Positions 47,509-56,147 of a DNA stretch of 64,000 nucleotides are shown piece after piece; position 1 is the first letter of the stretch, and the number at the start of each line of letters is the position of its first letter. The notes beneath the pieces were generated by a model that made no database searches, had not been told where the DNA came from, and saw nothing but the letters and a program-made list of their open reading frames with translations. The DNA comes from Bacillus sp. EB600. GTDB taxonomy: Bacteria > Bacillota > Bacilli > Bacillales > Cytobacillaceae. A program made the translations under genes and the position numbers. Where the stretch lies: NCBI RefSeq assembly GCF_024494385.1, contig NZ_JAEVLT010000026.1:1-64000 (forward strand). The letters run 5' to 3'.

Positions 47509-49461
47509 ATGAATAATCAGGTTGTATGGGAACCTAGTCAAGAATATAGGGAATCCACTAGACTTTACAATTGGATGAAAAAACTAGGATTCTCTGATTA
47601 TGAAACTTTTTTAAATGCTTCAGTAAATGATATTGAATGGTATTGGGGAGAGGTGGAACAAGAACTGGGGATTGATTGGATCACTCCTTATGAACAAGTC
47701 CTTGATCTTTCAAATGGTATAAAGCATCCAAATTGGTATACAAAAGGAAAAATTAATATCATTCACAGTATGATCGATAAATGGGCAAAAGATCCTTATA
47801 CCTCCTGCCAACTAGCATTAGTATGGGAGGGAGAAGATGGAGAGGTTAAGAAATATACGTATTCGGAATTGAATAATTGGGTAAATAAAGTAGCACAAGG
47901 GTTCAGAAACCATGGTATTAAGAAAGGCGATCGAATCGCGATCTATATGCCAATGATTCCAGAGACAGCTGTAGCTATTCTGGCTGCAGTCAAAATAGGG
48001 GCTATATTTTCTCCAGCTTTTTCAGGCTATGGGGCCGATGCGTTAGCAGTCCGGTTAGAGGCTGCACAGGCTAAAATGATTATAACAGCAGACGGTTTCT
48101 TAAGAAAAGGGAAAGAAATAAAGATGAAAGAAGAGGTAGACCGAGCCGTTTATACGTCCTCTTCGATTGAAAGAGTCGTCGTCGTTCGTCGACTGAATCG
48201 TGACATTCCATGGAAAGAAGGAGTCGACATGGAATGGACAGACTTGGAAACGGTGGGGAATTTTGAAACTGAAGCTGAAGTAATGGAAAGCCAAGATCCT
48301 ATGATGTTGATATATACTTCGGGTACATCTGGAAAACCTAAGGGGGCCGTGCACACTCATTCCGGGTTCCCTCTTAAAGCAGCATTGGATTTAGGAATTG
48401 GAATGGATTTAAAACGAAGTGATAGGTTTTTATGGATTGCCGATATGGGGTGGTTGACAGGACCAGTTGTTTTATTTGGTGCCTTAATAAACGGTGCTAC
48501 AGCTGTCTTTTATGAAGGTGCGCCAGATTTCCCTTCACATGATCGAATCTGGAAACTAGCAAGTGATCATAGAGTGACACATTTAGGAGTTTCACCTACA
48601 CTCATCCGTTCCCTAATGAGATACGGTGACGAAGTTTTAGAGAATCATCAACTTGAAAAGCTAAGAGTGATATCCTCAACAGGAGAACCTTGGAACCCTG
48701 AACCGTGGTTATGGCTCTTTGAACAACTAGGAAAGGGCAAAATTCCTATTATCAATTATGCAGGAGGGACAGAAATAGGCGGAGGGATTCTCATGAATGT
48801 GTTAGTGAAACCAATTTCACCTATCACGTTTAACTCCCCAGTGCCTGGTATGGATGTACAGGTATTAACGGAAAATGGAAAAGCAGTACGTCAATCATTG
48901 GGAGAATTAGTGTTAAAAAGGCCGTGGGTTGGTATGACAAAAAGTTTCTGGCAAGAGCCTGAGCGGTATGAAGAAGCTTATTGGAATCGTTGGCCTGAAA
49001 CATGGGTTCATGGTGACTGGGCGATAATTGATGAAAATGGTTTTTGGACCATTACAGGCCGTTCAGATGATACATTAAATGTGGCAGGAAAGCGCTTAGG
49101 ACCATCAGAGATCGAGTCGGTTTTGATCGAAGATGAATGTGTTTTAGAGGCAGCCGTAATTGGTGTACCTGATAAAATGAAAGGGGAAGCACCAGTCTGT
49201 TTTGTAGTAAAGAAGATAGAAGAATATGATAGTAGTGTACTAGAAAAAGAACTTCTAAATTTAATCTTGATCAAAATGGGAAAATCTATGCGTCCGAAAG
49301 CGATTCATTTCGTGTCTGATCTTCCAAAAACAAAAAATGGAAAGGTTTTGCGACGGGCTATTCGAGCATCGTACCTTAGTACAGATATTGGTGATTTGTC
49401 GTCATTGGAAAATCCCAATGCACTTGAACAAATTCGAAGCCTTACTATTGTTGAAAATTAA
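47509..49461 (+). CDS. AMP-forming acyl-CoA synthetase (ACS-like)
   Basis: A 650-residue adenylate-forming ligase of acetyl-CoA-synthetase-like length. It has YTSGTSGKPKGAVHTH near residues 265-280, the adenine-binding YAGGTEIGG, GDWAIIDENG, the hinge GRSDDTLNVAGKR and PKTKNGKVLRRAIR with the catalytic lysine. The substrate is not evident; acetoacetate, acetate or a dicarboxylate are possible. Expression is probably controlled by leader RNA A just upstream. Confidence 0.8.
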   Translation: MNNQVVWEPSQEYRESTRLYNWMKKLGFSDYETFLNASVNDIEWYWGEVEQELGIDWITPYEQVLDLSNGIKHPNWYTKGKINIIHSMIDKWAKDPYTSCQLALVWEGEDGEVKKYTYSELNNWVNKVAQGFRNHGIKKGDRIAIYMPMIPETAVAILAAVKIGAIFSPAFSGYGADALAVRLEAAQAKMIITADGFLRKGKEIKMKEEVDRAVYTSSSIERVVVVRRLNRDIPWKEGVDMEWTDLETVGNFETEAEVMESQDPMMLIYTSGTSGKPKGAVHTHSGFPLKAALDLGIGMDLKRSDRFLWIADMGWLTGPVVLFGALINGATAVFYEGAPDFPSHDRIWKLASDHRVTHLGVSPTLIRSLMRYGDEVLENHQLEKLRVISSTGEPWNPEPWLWLFEQLGKGKIPIINYAGGTEIGGGILMNVLVKPISPITFNSPVPGMDVQVLTENGKAVRQSLGELVLKRPWVGMTKSFWQEPERYEEAYWNRWPETWVHGDWAIIDENGFWTITGRSDDTLNVAGKRLGPSEIESVLIEDECVLEAAVIGVPDKMKGEAPVCFVVKKIEEYDSSVLEKELLNLILIKMGKSMRPKAIHFVSDLPKTKNGKVLRRAIRASYLSTDIGDLSSLENPNALEQIRSLTIVEN

Positions 49462-49581
49462 AAATACTTAACCTGATAGACAGCGTATAGATGCTGATAA
49501 TAAACGAGTTTTACAAATCCAAGAATTATTTAATGGACAAACTCCTAAAAGTACTCCTAAGAGGATGTTTTGCTATTATGT

Positions 49582-49616
49582 TTCTCAATTATGCGAGTAT
49601 TATCATCTTTGCGAAT
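49582..49616 (+). promoter_or_regulatory. Upstream activator sites before lhgO
   Basis: TTCTCAATTATGCGAGTA (49582-49599) and CATCTTTGCGAAT (49604-49616) match the elements before etfB and the thioesterase gene. Confidence 0.68.
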
Positions 49617-49654
49617 CTGCTTTGTGGAGAAATAACGTTATTAGGAGTAAAAGC

Positions 49655-49671
49655 TTGGCACGGAACTTGCA
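49655..49671 (+). promoter_or_regulatory. Sigma-54 promoter of lhgO
   Basis: TTGGCACGGAACTTGCA fits the -24/-12 consensus fully. Confidence 0.9.
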
Positions 49672-49735
49672 ATTATAAATAAGTGAAGTTTCTGTGGAAT
49701 CTAGCTGCATCTATAATAAAAGGAGGGATATGATT

Positions 49736-50956
49736 ATGTATGATTTTGCAATTATAGGGGGAGGAATTGTAGGTCTTTCAACAGGAATGGCTATTTATGA
49801 GAGGTTCCCAAATGCAAAGGTTGTTGTCATTGAAAAGGAGTCGTCAGTTGCTCAACATCAAACTGGTCATAATAGCGGGGTTATTCATTCAGGCATTTAT
49901 TATAAACCAGGGAGTTTTAAGGCACGCTTTGCTAAACAAGGAAGCCAATCAATGAGAGAATTTTGCCAAGCATACGAGATACAACATGAAATTTGCGGGA
50001 AAGTGATTGTGGCAACAAAAATGGAAGAAATACCTTTGCTTGAAAATTTATACAAACGAGGCTTAGATAACGGTTTAAACATTCATCGAATTGGTTCAGA
50101 TGAATTAAAGGAAATTGAACCACATGTTAATGGTCTTGGTGCCATTCGGGTTCCAATGGCAGGTATCGTGAATTACCGTCAAGTTAGTGAAAAATTTGCT
50201 GAGATTATAAAGGAACAAGATGGTGTCATTCTATTAAACACAAAAGTAGAGAAAATTCATGAAGAATCAGACCAAGTTACGATTGAAACGAATCGTGGAA
50301 CGGTAAAAGCCAGTATGATCATCAACTGTGCTGGGTTGCATAGTGATCGTGTAGCAACGAAGGCAGGGTATAAAATAGATATGAAAATTTTACCATTCCG
50401 TGGCGAATATTATAAATTAAAGCCAGAAAAACGAAATCTTGTTAAACATTTGATCTATCCTGTACCAAATCCTAAATTTCCATTCTTGGGAGTTCATTTT
50501 ACCCGAATGGTTAGTGGGGAAGTGGATGCAGGTCCAAATGCTGTATTAAGTTTTAAACGGGAGGGCTATAAAAAGACTGATATTAATGTGAAGGATTTAA
50601 TGGAATCGTTAAGCTTTCCTGGATTATGGAAGATGGCTGGTAAATTTGCGAAAGAAGGCTTGGATGAATATGTTCGTTCTTTTAGCAAAAAGCAATTTAC
50701 AAAAAGTCTTCAAGAATTAATTCCTGAAATACAGGAAGATGATCTAATCCCAGCACCTGCAGGTGTCCGTGCACAAGCATTGAAGGATGATGGGAATATG
50801 GTAGACGATTTTCATATTATTATGGGAAAACGCTCCATTCATGTTTGTAATGCACCGTCCCCTGCAGCAACAGCCTCTATTGAAATAGGTAAAGAAGTAG
50901 TAAGACGTATTCCAGTTCAGTCGAATTTAACGAATCGAATCAGCACCGTCATTTAA
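49736..50956 (+). CDS. lhgO: L-2-hydroxyglutarate oxidase/dehydrogenase
   Basis: A 406-residue FAD enzyme of the LhgO family. The N-terminus is YDFAIIGGGIVGLSTG, followed by HNSGVIHSGIYYKPGSFKA near residues 45-65 and LPFRGEYY. It oxidises L-2-hydroxyglutarate to 2-oxoglutarate and feeds electrons to the quinone pool. The ATG at 49736 is eight bases after AGGAGGG. Together with glaH downstream it forms the known glutarate-hydroxylation route. Confidence 0.92.
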   Translation: MYDFAIIGGGIVGLSTGMAIYERFPNAKVVVIEKESSVAQHQTGHNSGVIHSGIYYKPGSFKARFAKQGSQSMREFCQAYEIQHEICGKVIVATKMEEIPLLENLYKRGLDNGLNIHRIGSDELKEIEPHVNGLGAIRVPMAGIVNYRQVSEKFAEIIKEQDGVILLNTKVEKIHEESDQVTIETNRGTVKASMIINCAGLHSDRVATKAGYKIDMKILPFRGEYYKLKPEKRNLVKHLIYPVPNPKFPFLGVHFTRMVSGEVDAGPNAVLSFKREGYKKTDINVKDLMESLSFPGLWKMAGKFAKEGLDEYVRSFSKKQFTKSLQELIPEIQEDDLIPAPAGVRAQALKDDGNMVDDFHIIMGKRSIHVCNAPSPAATASIEIGKEVVRRIPVQSNLTNRISTVI

Positions 50957-51049
50957 ATTATTTTCGAACGGTGTAGATTCAATGTTGTAAATGAATTTTT
51001 TTAGTATAACGTAAATTATCTATAGAATATATTGAATAGTGAAAATAAT

Positions 51050-51078
51050 TTGACAACTATATAAATAGGTGCTATATT
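51050..51078 (+). promoter_or_regulatory. Sigma-A promoter of the glaH leader
   Basis: TTGACA (51050-51055) and TATATT (51073-51078) are 17 bp apart. This is the strongest sigma-A match in the island and contrasts with the sigma-54 promoters of the neighbours. Confidence 0.8.
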
Positions 51079-51084
51079 AGGGAT

Positions 51085-51290
51085 AATTAATATTTATTAC
51101 ATGGTTACCTTTTGAAATAGACCATTTCAAAATCGTAAACAGGAATAAATACGAGGAACGGGAAAGTAAAAAACCAGAAAACTGTCATATTCGCTGTGAC
51201 TCTATTCCCATAGAGCAGGGAAGTGAATATAAGCCAGTTGTAAAAGCTAGATTCCTAATGTTTTAGGTATCCTTTTACAACTGGCTTTTT
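51085..51290 (+). ncRNA. Structured leader RNA B with terminator before glaH
   Basis: A paralogue of leader A. Hairpin TTTTGAAAT/ATTTCAAAA, GTAAACAG, GGGAAAGTAAAAAACC, AACTGTCA, ATATTCGCTGTGACTC, loop CTCTATTCCCATAGAG and GCAGGGAAGTGAATATAAGCC occur in the same order. ATATTCGC can pair with GTGAATAT, and leader A has the matching TATTTTCAC, so the pairing is kept while bases change. The terminator GCCAGTTGTAAAAG/CTTTTACAACTGGC-TTTTT ends at 51290, 50 bases before glaH. The arrangement implies conditional read-through. Confidence 0.68.
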
Positions 51291-51340
51291 ATCTTTCCTG
51301 TTTACCACATTACTTTTTACAAAAACGGGAGGAATGAATG

Positions 51341-52279
51341 ATGGGTATTGCAGAAAAGCAGAAAGCGAAATTTGAAAAGGTTACACCAAATTATCAAGTT
51401 AATTTTCATCCGCAAACAAATCGTTTGTATCACATTGAATTGTCAAAAGAGAGTATTACCAATTTTCTAGATACAGTAAGTCAGAAGGGTTTTTCCGTTC
51501 AACACTTGGAATATACACCATATGCACGCCATCTCACTGCTTCTTATTTATTAGATCAGGTCGGAGAAGAGTTTGGAGAGCTGCTTAGCAGTATTCTTCA
51601 TGATAGAGAAACAGGGGGCTTTACTCTAGGCTTGCAGGGAGTGACAGAAAATACCGATGAATATGTGATTTTCGCAACGGCGATTTCTCATTTAATTGGC
51701 AGCCCAAACTTTGATGCAATGTCTGGAAAATATTATGCACGGTTCACTGTGAAAGATACAGATAATAGTGATTCTTATTTACGTCAGGCCTATCGTTTAT
51801 TTACACTCCATACGGATGGAACGTTTGTAGATGAGCCAACTGACTGGCTGTTAATGATGAAAATGGTAGAACAACATGCACGTGGTGGAGAATCAAGATT
51901 ACTGCATCTTGACGATTGGAAAGATTTAGACAAATATGCGAATCATCCATTAGGCCATCATAAATTTCTTTATAAAGCACCTAGCAGTAAAAATGTAAGT
52001 CAAGAAATTGAAAGATTGACATTCTTTAATCATCATAACAAGCCAGGAATTTGTTTTATTGATCAATTTGTCAATCCTGAAAATATTGAACAAGCTAGAT
52101 ATTTATATGACCTTTCCAACTCTATGGAAAAGGATGAAAGTGTAATCGAATTAGAGCTTCCTGTGGGAGATCTTGTAGTCATTAATAATATTTTTTGGTT
52201 ACACGGACGTGCAGCCTTTGAAAAGGATCCGAATTTAAACCGTGAATTGTTACGCCAACGAGGACGATTTAATTCATAG
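51341..52279 (+). CDS. glaH: Glutarate 2-hydroxylase (CsiD/GlaH family)
   Basis: A 312-residue Fe(II)/2-oxoglutarate-dependent dioxygenase that converts glutarate to L-2-hydroxyglutarate. The iron ligands lie in FTLHTDGTFV (His and Asp) and INNIFWLHGR (distal His), with the 2-oxoglutarate-binding Arg in the last motif or just after it. The length and the PTDWLLMMKM segment fit CsiD. Start 51341 is eight bases after GGGAGG; an in-frame ATG three bases earlier also works. Confidence 0.9.
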   Translation: MGIAEKQKAKFEKVTPNYQVNFHPQTNRLYHIELSKESITNFLDTVSQKGFSVQHLEYTPYARHLTASYLLDQVGEEFGELLSSILHDRETGGFTLGLQGVTENTDEYVIFATAISHLIGSPNFDAMSGKYYARFTVKDTDNSDSYLRQAYRLFTLHTDGTFVDEPTDWLLMMKMVEQHARGGESRLLHLDDWKDLDKYANHPLGHHKFLYKAPSSKNVSQEIERLTFFNHHNKPGICFIDQFVNPENIEQARYLYDLSNSMEKDESVIELELPVGDLVVINNIFWLHGRAAFEKDPNLNRELLRQRGRFNS

Positions 52280-52435
52280 GCTGTGTTAAACATTAGTGTT
52301 GATAATAAATTCTCCATTCGTACACATGCTTATTACGTTATTCGTTATAATAAAACCCATTCGCATGCATACAAATGGTTTATTTTCAACATTAAACTTT
52401 AACTGAGCCCATTGATAAAATAATGGAATTCATAA

Positions 52436-52483
52436 AAGACAAGTTCATTTTCCTGACTCAGCTATGGAAAATGAATTTGTCTT
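52436..52483 (+). terminator. Terminator after glaH (copy 1 of a duplicated block)
   Basis: AAGACAAGTTCATTTTCC and GGAAAATGAATTTGTCTT form a perfect stem. Nearly the same hairpin stands at 55423-55475, also followed by activator sites and a sigma-54 promoter. Confidence 0.85.
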
Positions 52484-52590
52484 ATTTTAATGGTCAAGAT
52501 TCTGTTCATACCATATATAGACTATGGGTCTTATTAAAAGCTTCTTTTCAAAAAGATTTTCTAGGTGAATTTTCTTATTTTGCAATCATG

Positions 52591-52628
52591 TTTCACATTT
52601 CTGCGAGTATTATCTCCTGTGCGAAATA
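52591..52628 (+). promoter_or_regulatory. Upstream activator sites before the thioesterase gene
   Basis: TTTCACATTTCTGCGAGTA and TATCTCCTGTGCGAAATA are variants of the common element, with the same spacing as before lhgO. Confidence 0.6.
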
Positions 52629-52664
52629 CATCGTGTAAATAGTTACGTTAGAAGGGATAAAAAG

Positions 52665-52681
52665 TTGGTATGGAAATTGCA
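52665..52681 (+). promoter_or_regulatory. Sigma-54 promoter of the thioesterase gene
   Basis: TTGGTATGGAAATTGCA keeps GG-N10-GC. It is one base different from the copy at 55660-55676. Confidence 0.8.
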
Positions 52682-52799
52682 TTATACATAGTATGTAGAA
52701 ATTTAAAAACGAAAATCGAAAAATAGCGTTCTAGTAAAAATGATCAAACATAGAAGCAAATCATTAGATATTAAGAGTTAAGATGAGGAGGTTAGTACC

Positions 52800-53333
52800 A
52801 TGAATGCAAAGTATTGTAGAGAATCAAGAGTGATCCAAACAAGCCGTGTCTTTCAAAGTGATGTAAATAGTCATCAAACCTTATTCGGTGGGCGAGTCAT
52901 GAGTGATATTGATGAAGTGGCTTCCATTTCGGCATTACGACATTGCCGCACCAATTGTGTAACCGCTTCAACGGATTCTGTTGACTTTTTAACACCGATT
53001 CGAACGACCGATGCAGTCTGTTATGAATCATATGTAACTTGGGCGGGTTCATCATCCATGGAAATATTTGTGAAGGTAATAGCAGAAGATTTAAAAAGCG
53101 GAGAATGTAAAATAGCGGCGACTGCCTTTTTAACTTTTGTCGGAGTAGATGGAGATAAACGTCCAGCAAGGGTTCCTGACGTTATTCCTGAAACAGAGGA
53201 AGAAAAAAAATTAAATGAAACCGCACCAGAGCGAGCTAGAATCCGAATAGAAAGAAAAGAAAAAAGCAAAGAATGGTTCAAGTTTTATTCAACAGCGATT
53301 CCTGGAGTGGATCCTGTAGAGATTTCTTTATGA
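52800..53333 (+). CDS. Acyl-CoA thioesterase (hotdog, YkhA/Acot type)
   Basis: A 177-residue hotdog thioesterase. The family pattern FQSDVNSHQTLFGGRVMSDIDEVASI near residues 20-45 (here split as SDVNSHQTLFGG and MSDIDEVASI) contains the catalytic Asn and Asp. It would release an acid from its CoA ester. In this setting glutaryl-CoA is an attractive substrate, since glaH and lhgO next to it use the free acid. GAGGAGG precedes the ATG. A disrupted second copy exists at 55732 and 57733. Confidence 0.85.
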   Translation: MNAKYCRESRVIQTSRVFQSDVNSHQTLFGGRVMSDIDEVASISALRHCRTNCVTASTDSVDFLTPIRTTDAVCYESYVTWAGSSSMEIFVKVIAEDLKSGECKIAATAFLTFVGVDGDKRPARVPDVIPETEEEKKLNETAPERARIRIERKEKSKEWFKFYSTAIPGVDPVEISL

Positions 53334-53451
53334 TAGTCGGTATTTATCTCCTAACCCTACGGGAAGTTCAAATCCTACAGGGGATCCATCATAGGTTCGT
53401 CACAAATTCATTAAACCTTGTATTTTCCGTTCGTATGAAAAGAGTAGGAAA

Positions 53452-53553
53452 ATGATAAAGAAACTAAGTGATATAGATTTGATAGAATCATATACCGTCG
53501 CACTTAAAATAGATAAAATGTCAAAGGACTTTGTAGACCTTTTAAGAGAATAA
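53452..53553 (+). pseudogene. Sda-like sporulation checkpoint peptide, truncated by a stop codon
   Basis: The 33-codon frame reads MIKKLSDIDLIESYTVALK...FVDLLRE and resembles Sda, a small helical-hairpin inhibitor of sporulation histidine kinases. The codon after LLRE is TAA where the paralogue at 55902 has GAA; the frame then continues LMNRRLLF. A single base change explains the loss of the C-terminal third. It may be inactive, or a shortened form. Confidence 0.65.
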
Positions 53554-53668
53554 TTAATGAATAGACGTTTACTTTTTATTGCTGGGAATTCATCATTTTA
53601 GTTATTGCGGGATGTGAAAAAATGTTACCAATAAACCTGATTTTAAGTAACCATTTGGGGGTTATAGA

Positions 53669-55423
53669 ATGGATAATAAAAGCTACAGATGGAGCAACAA
53701 TCAAATTAGAAAACAAGTAGGGGTCCTTGATGGAGTCATCCATCCTCATATAATCTTTAAAAACGCAACCTATTTAAATACGTATTTACAACAATGGTTA
53801 GTAGCGAATATTTGGATCTATGAAGATCGGATTGTTTATGTTGGAGAGAACTTTCCTGAACACATTGATGGATGCGAAGTAATAGATTGTCAGGATCAAT
53901 TTTTAGTTCCTGGATATATTGAACCACATGCCCACCCCTGTCAACTATACAACCCTCTTACATTAGCAAAACATGCGGGATTCTTTGGGACAACGACGTT
54001 AATTAGCGACAATTTAACCTTTTTTCTTCAGCTCACGAATGAAGAAGCTTTTGAGTTAATAAATGATTTTAATAACCTACCATCAAGCATGTACTGGTGG
54101 TGCCGGTTTGATGGAAATACCGAGCTGTTGAATCAGCATGAAATTTTTAATCATGAAGAGATCATGCCATGGATCCAACATCCATCTGTGCTGCAAGGTG
54201 GAGAGCTAACAGAGTGGCCGAAATTAGTCAATGGCGATAACGACATGTTAACCTGGTTACAAGAAACAAAGAGGTTAACCAAGAAGGTAGAAGGGCATTT
54301 CCCAGGCGCCTCCGAACGGACTTTAGCAAAATTAATGGTAATGGGAGCAGATTGTGATCATGAAGCCATGACAGGTAAAGAAGCCATGACACGGCTCCTG
54401 CAGGGCTATACGGTATCCCTAAGACATTCATCAATTCGACCAGATTTAGATATCCTTTTAAAAGAATTAATTGGGTTAGGTGTTCAAAAATTTGATCGGT
54501 TTTTCTATACCAACGATGGATCCCATCCTTCCTTTTATGAAAACGGAATGACAGATGAATTAATCAAAAAAGCTATTTATCATGGAATCCCATTAATAGA
54601 TGCTTATCTGATGGCAAGTTATAATATTGCTCGTTATTATAATCTGGAACATTTACATGGATCCATCGCTACAGGGAGAATAGCGAATATAAATATTATA
54701 GAGAGCAAAGAAAACCCTACACCAGCCAGTGTATTAGCAAAGGGAAAATGGATTAAGAGGGATGGGAAAGATCAATATGATTCGCCATCCATTGATTGGG
54801 AAACATATCAGCTTTCACCCCTGGACTTAAAATGGACTTTACAAGAAGATGATTTGACTTTTTCAACAACAACGGGCATCCTCTTAAGAAATAATGTGAT
54901 TACCATACCATATGAAAGTAACATTGATGTAAGTAGTGAAGAATTATCCCTTGACCATGATGAATGCTTCCTAATGATGGTGGCCAGAGACGGATCATGG
55001 AGAGTCAATACATTATTAAAAGGGTTTGGCCAATATTTGGGCGGATTTGCCAGTTCGTATTCGAGTGCAGGCAACATCATCATTATAGGAAAAAATAAAA
55101 CGGATATGCGAATGGCTTTCGAACGTATGCAAGCAATTGGCGGGGGAATGGTTTTGGTGGAAGACAATCATATTATTCATGAGATTCCTTTACCTTTATG
55201 TGGGATTATGTCTAATCTAGAAATGGGCCTTTTAATAAAGGAAGAGAAAAAAATGATACAGTTATTAAAAAACAGAGGCTATAAATATAAAGATCCTGCT
55301 TTCACTCTATTATTTCTTCCAGCAACGCATTTACCGTTTATTCGATTGACTCCAAGTGGTTTATATGATGTAAAAAAAAGGAAGGTTTTAGTACCTCCAA
55401 CAATAAGGAGAAAAAATCAGTAA
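53669..55423 (+). CDS. YerA-like adenine deaminase family amidohydrolase
   Basis: A 584-residue amidohydrolase. The N-terminal metal motif is PGYIEPHAHP near residues 87-96, and a central GEL and HFPGASE segment follow. The C-terminal third resembles the adenine deaminase C-terminal domain (GGGMVLVEDN, GLMSN-like GIMSNLE). It is close in size to B. subtilis YerA, whose substrate is not certain. It has no evident link to the acyl-CoA pathway. The terminator at 55423 begins at its stop codon. Confidence 0.75.
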   Translation: MDNKSYRWSNNQIRKQVGVLDGVIHPHIIFKNATYLNTYLQQWLVANIWIYEDRIVYVGENFPEHIDGCEVIDCQDQFLVPGYIEPHAHPCQLYNPLTLAKHAGFFGTTTLISDNLTFFLQLTNEEAFELINDFNNLPSSMYWWCRFDGNTELLNQHEIFNHEEIMPWIQHPSVLQGGELTEWPKLVNGDNDMLTWLQETKRLTKKVEGHFPGASERTLAKLMVMGADCDHEAMTGKEAMTRLLQGYTVSLRHSSIRPDLDILLKELIGLGVQKFDRFFYTNDGSHPSFYENGMTDELIKKAIYHGIPLIDAYLMASYNIARYYNLEHLHGSIATGRIANINIIESKENPTPASVLAKGKWIKRDGKDQYDSPSIDWETYQLSPLDLKWTLQEDDLTFSTTTGILLRNNVITIPYESNIDVSSEELSLDHDECFLMMVARDGSWRVNTLLKGFGQYLGGFASSYSSAGNIIIIGKNKTDMRMAFERMQAIGGGMVLVEDNHIIHEIPLPLCGIMSNLEMGLLIKEEKKMIQLLKNRGYKYKDPAFTLLFLPATHLPFIRLTPSGLYDVKKRKVLVPPTIRRKNQ

Positions 55424-55475
55424 AGACAAATTCATTTTCCTGACTTCGGTTTGGAAAATGAATTTGTTTTTTTCT
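55423..55475 (+). terminator. Terminator after the YerA-like gene (copy 2 of the duplicated block)
   Basis: AAGACAAATTCATTTTCC pairs with GGAAAATGAATTTGTTTT and is followed by TTTC. It is a close copy of 52436-52483. Confidence 0.85.
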
Positions 55476-55585
55476 TGGTAAATTGTCAAAATCCTGATGC
55501 TGCCTCAAATAGACTACTAGGTACTTTTTAGAAAGCATATTTCGTTATAGAAAATGTTTGCAATTTGTTAATTTTGCAAGGGTGT

Positions 55586-55620
55586 TTCGCAAATTTGCGA
55601 ATATTATCATCTTTACGAAT
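55586..55620 (+). promoter_or_regulatory. Upstream activator sites, including a perfect 16-bp palindrome
   Basis: TTCGCAAATTTGCGAA (55586-55601) is a perfect palindrome, and CATCTTTACGAAT follows at the usual distance. This is the cleanest version of the element and best shows its two-fold symmetry. Confidence 0.7.
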
Positions 55621-55659
55621 CCACACGGTGAAGAAATAAAGTTTTATAAGAATAAAAAG

Positions 55660-55676
55660 TTGGTACGGAAATTGCA
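55660..55676 (+). promoter_or_regulatory. Sigma-54 promoter before the thioesterase remnant and sda
   Basis: TTGGTACGGAAATTGCA fits -24/-12. The nearest intact reading frame downstream is the Sda-like gene at 55902. Confidence 0.82.
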
Positions 55677-55731
55677 ACTATCAAATTAAATAGAAATAAA
55701 CATAGATTTAGGGAGATAGGATAGGAATCTT

Positions 55732-55773
55732 ATCCGAACAAACCGTGTATTTCAAAATGATGTAAATAGTCAT
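55732..55773 (+). pseudogene. 5' remnant of a second thioesterase gene
   Basis: The bases encode IRTNRVFQNDVNSH, matching IQTSRVFQSDVNSH of the intact gene at 52800, and then diverge. It lies at the same distance from its sigma-54 promoter as in the intact copy. No start codon fits, so it is not expressed as a protein. Confidence 0.75.
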
Positions 55774-55901
55774 ATACTAGAAAACTTCTGACTTGAAGAG
55801 TATTAATCAGAGTTTCCTAACTTTAGGAATCCATTTATATTGTATTTTTCTTCCATAGGAAAATTTAAATTTGTTGAAATTAAATTAGAAAGGGGTAAGA
55901 A

Positions 55902-56033
55902 ATGAAGAAACTTAGTGACAAAGAATTGATCGAGGCATACATGGTAGCACTAAAAATAGATAATATTGCTAAAGAATTTATTAACCTTTTAAAAGAAGAA
56001 TTAATGAACAGGAGTTTATTTTTCAAATTTTAG
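55902..56033 (+). CDS. sda: Sda-like sporulation histidine kinase inhibitor
   Basis: A 43-residue peptide, MKKLSDKELIEAYMVALK...LLKEELMNRSLFF, with the Sda consensus LSDxxLIExY near the start and the second helix ending in a basic turn. Sda blocks KinA-type autophosphorylation and holds back sporulation when replication is impaired. AAAGGGG precedes the ATG. The only promoter seen upstream is the sigma-54 promoter at 55660, so this copy may respond to the catabolic signal. Confidence 0.75.
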   Translation: MKKLSDKELIEAYMVALKIDNIAKEFINLLKEELMNRSLFFKF

Positions 56034-56147
56034 AGTTTTGTTTTTATCAAATTGAAGATGCAGAATCACTTGTTTTTTACAGCGGCCATTACCGTTCATT
56101 AATAGAAGAATAGCCTGCCACATTGTAGGTGGCTGAAAGGAGACTTT

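Noticed and set aside
52423..52638. Open frame of 71 codons on the + strand
   Set aside because: It runs through a terminator hairpin and the sigma-54 activator sites, and a duplicated non-coding block explains the sequence.
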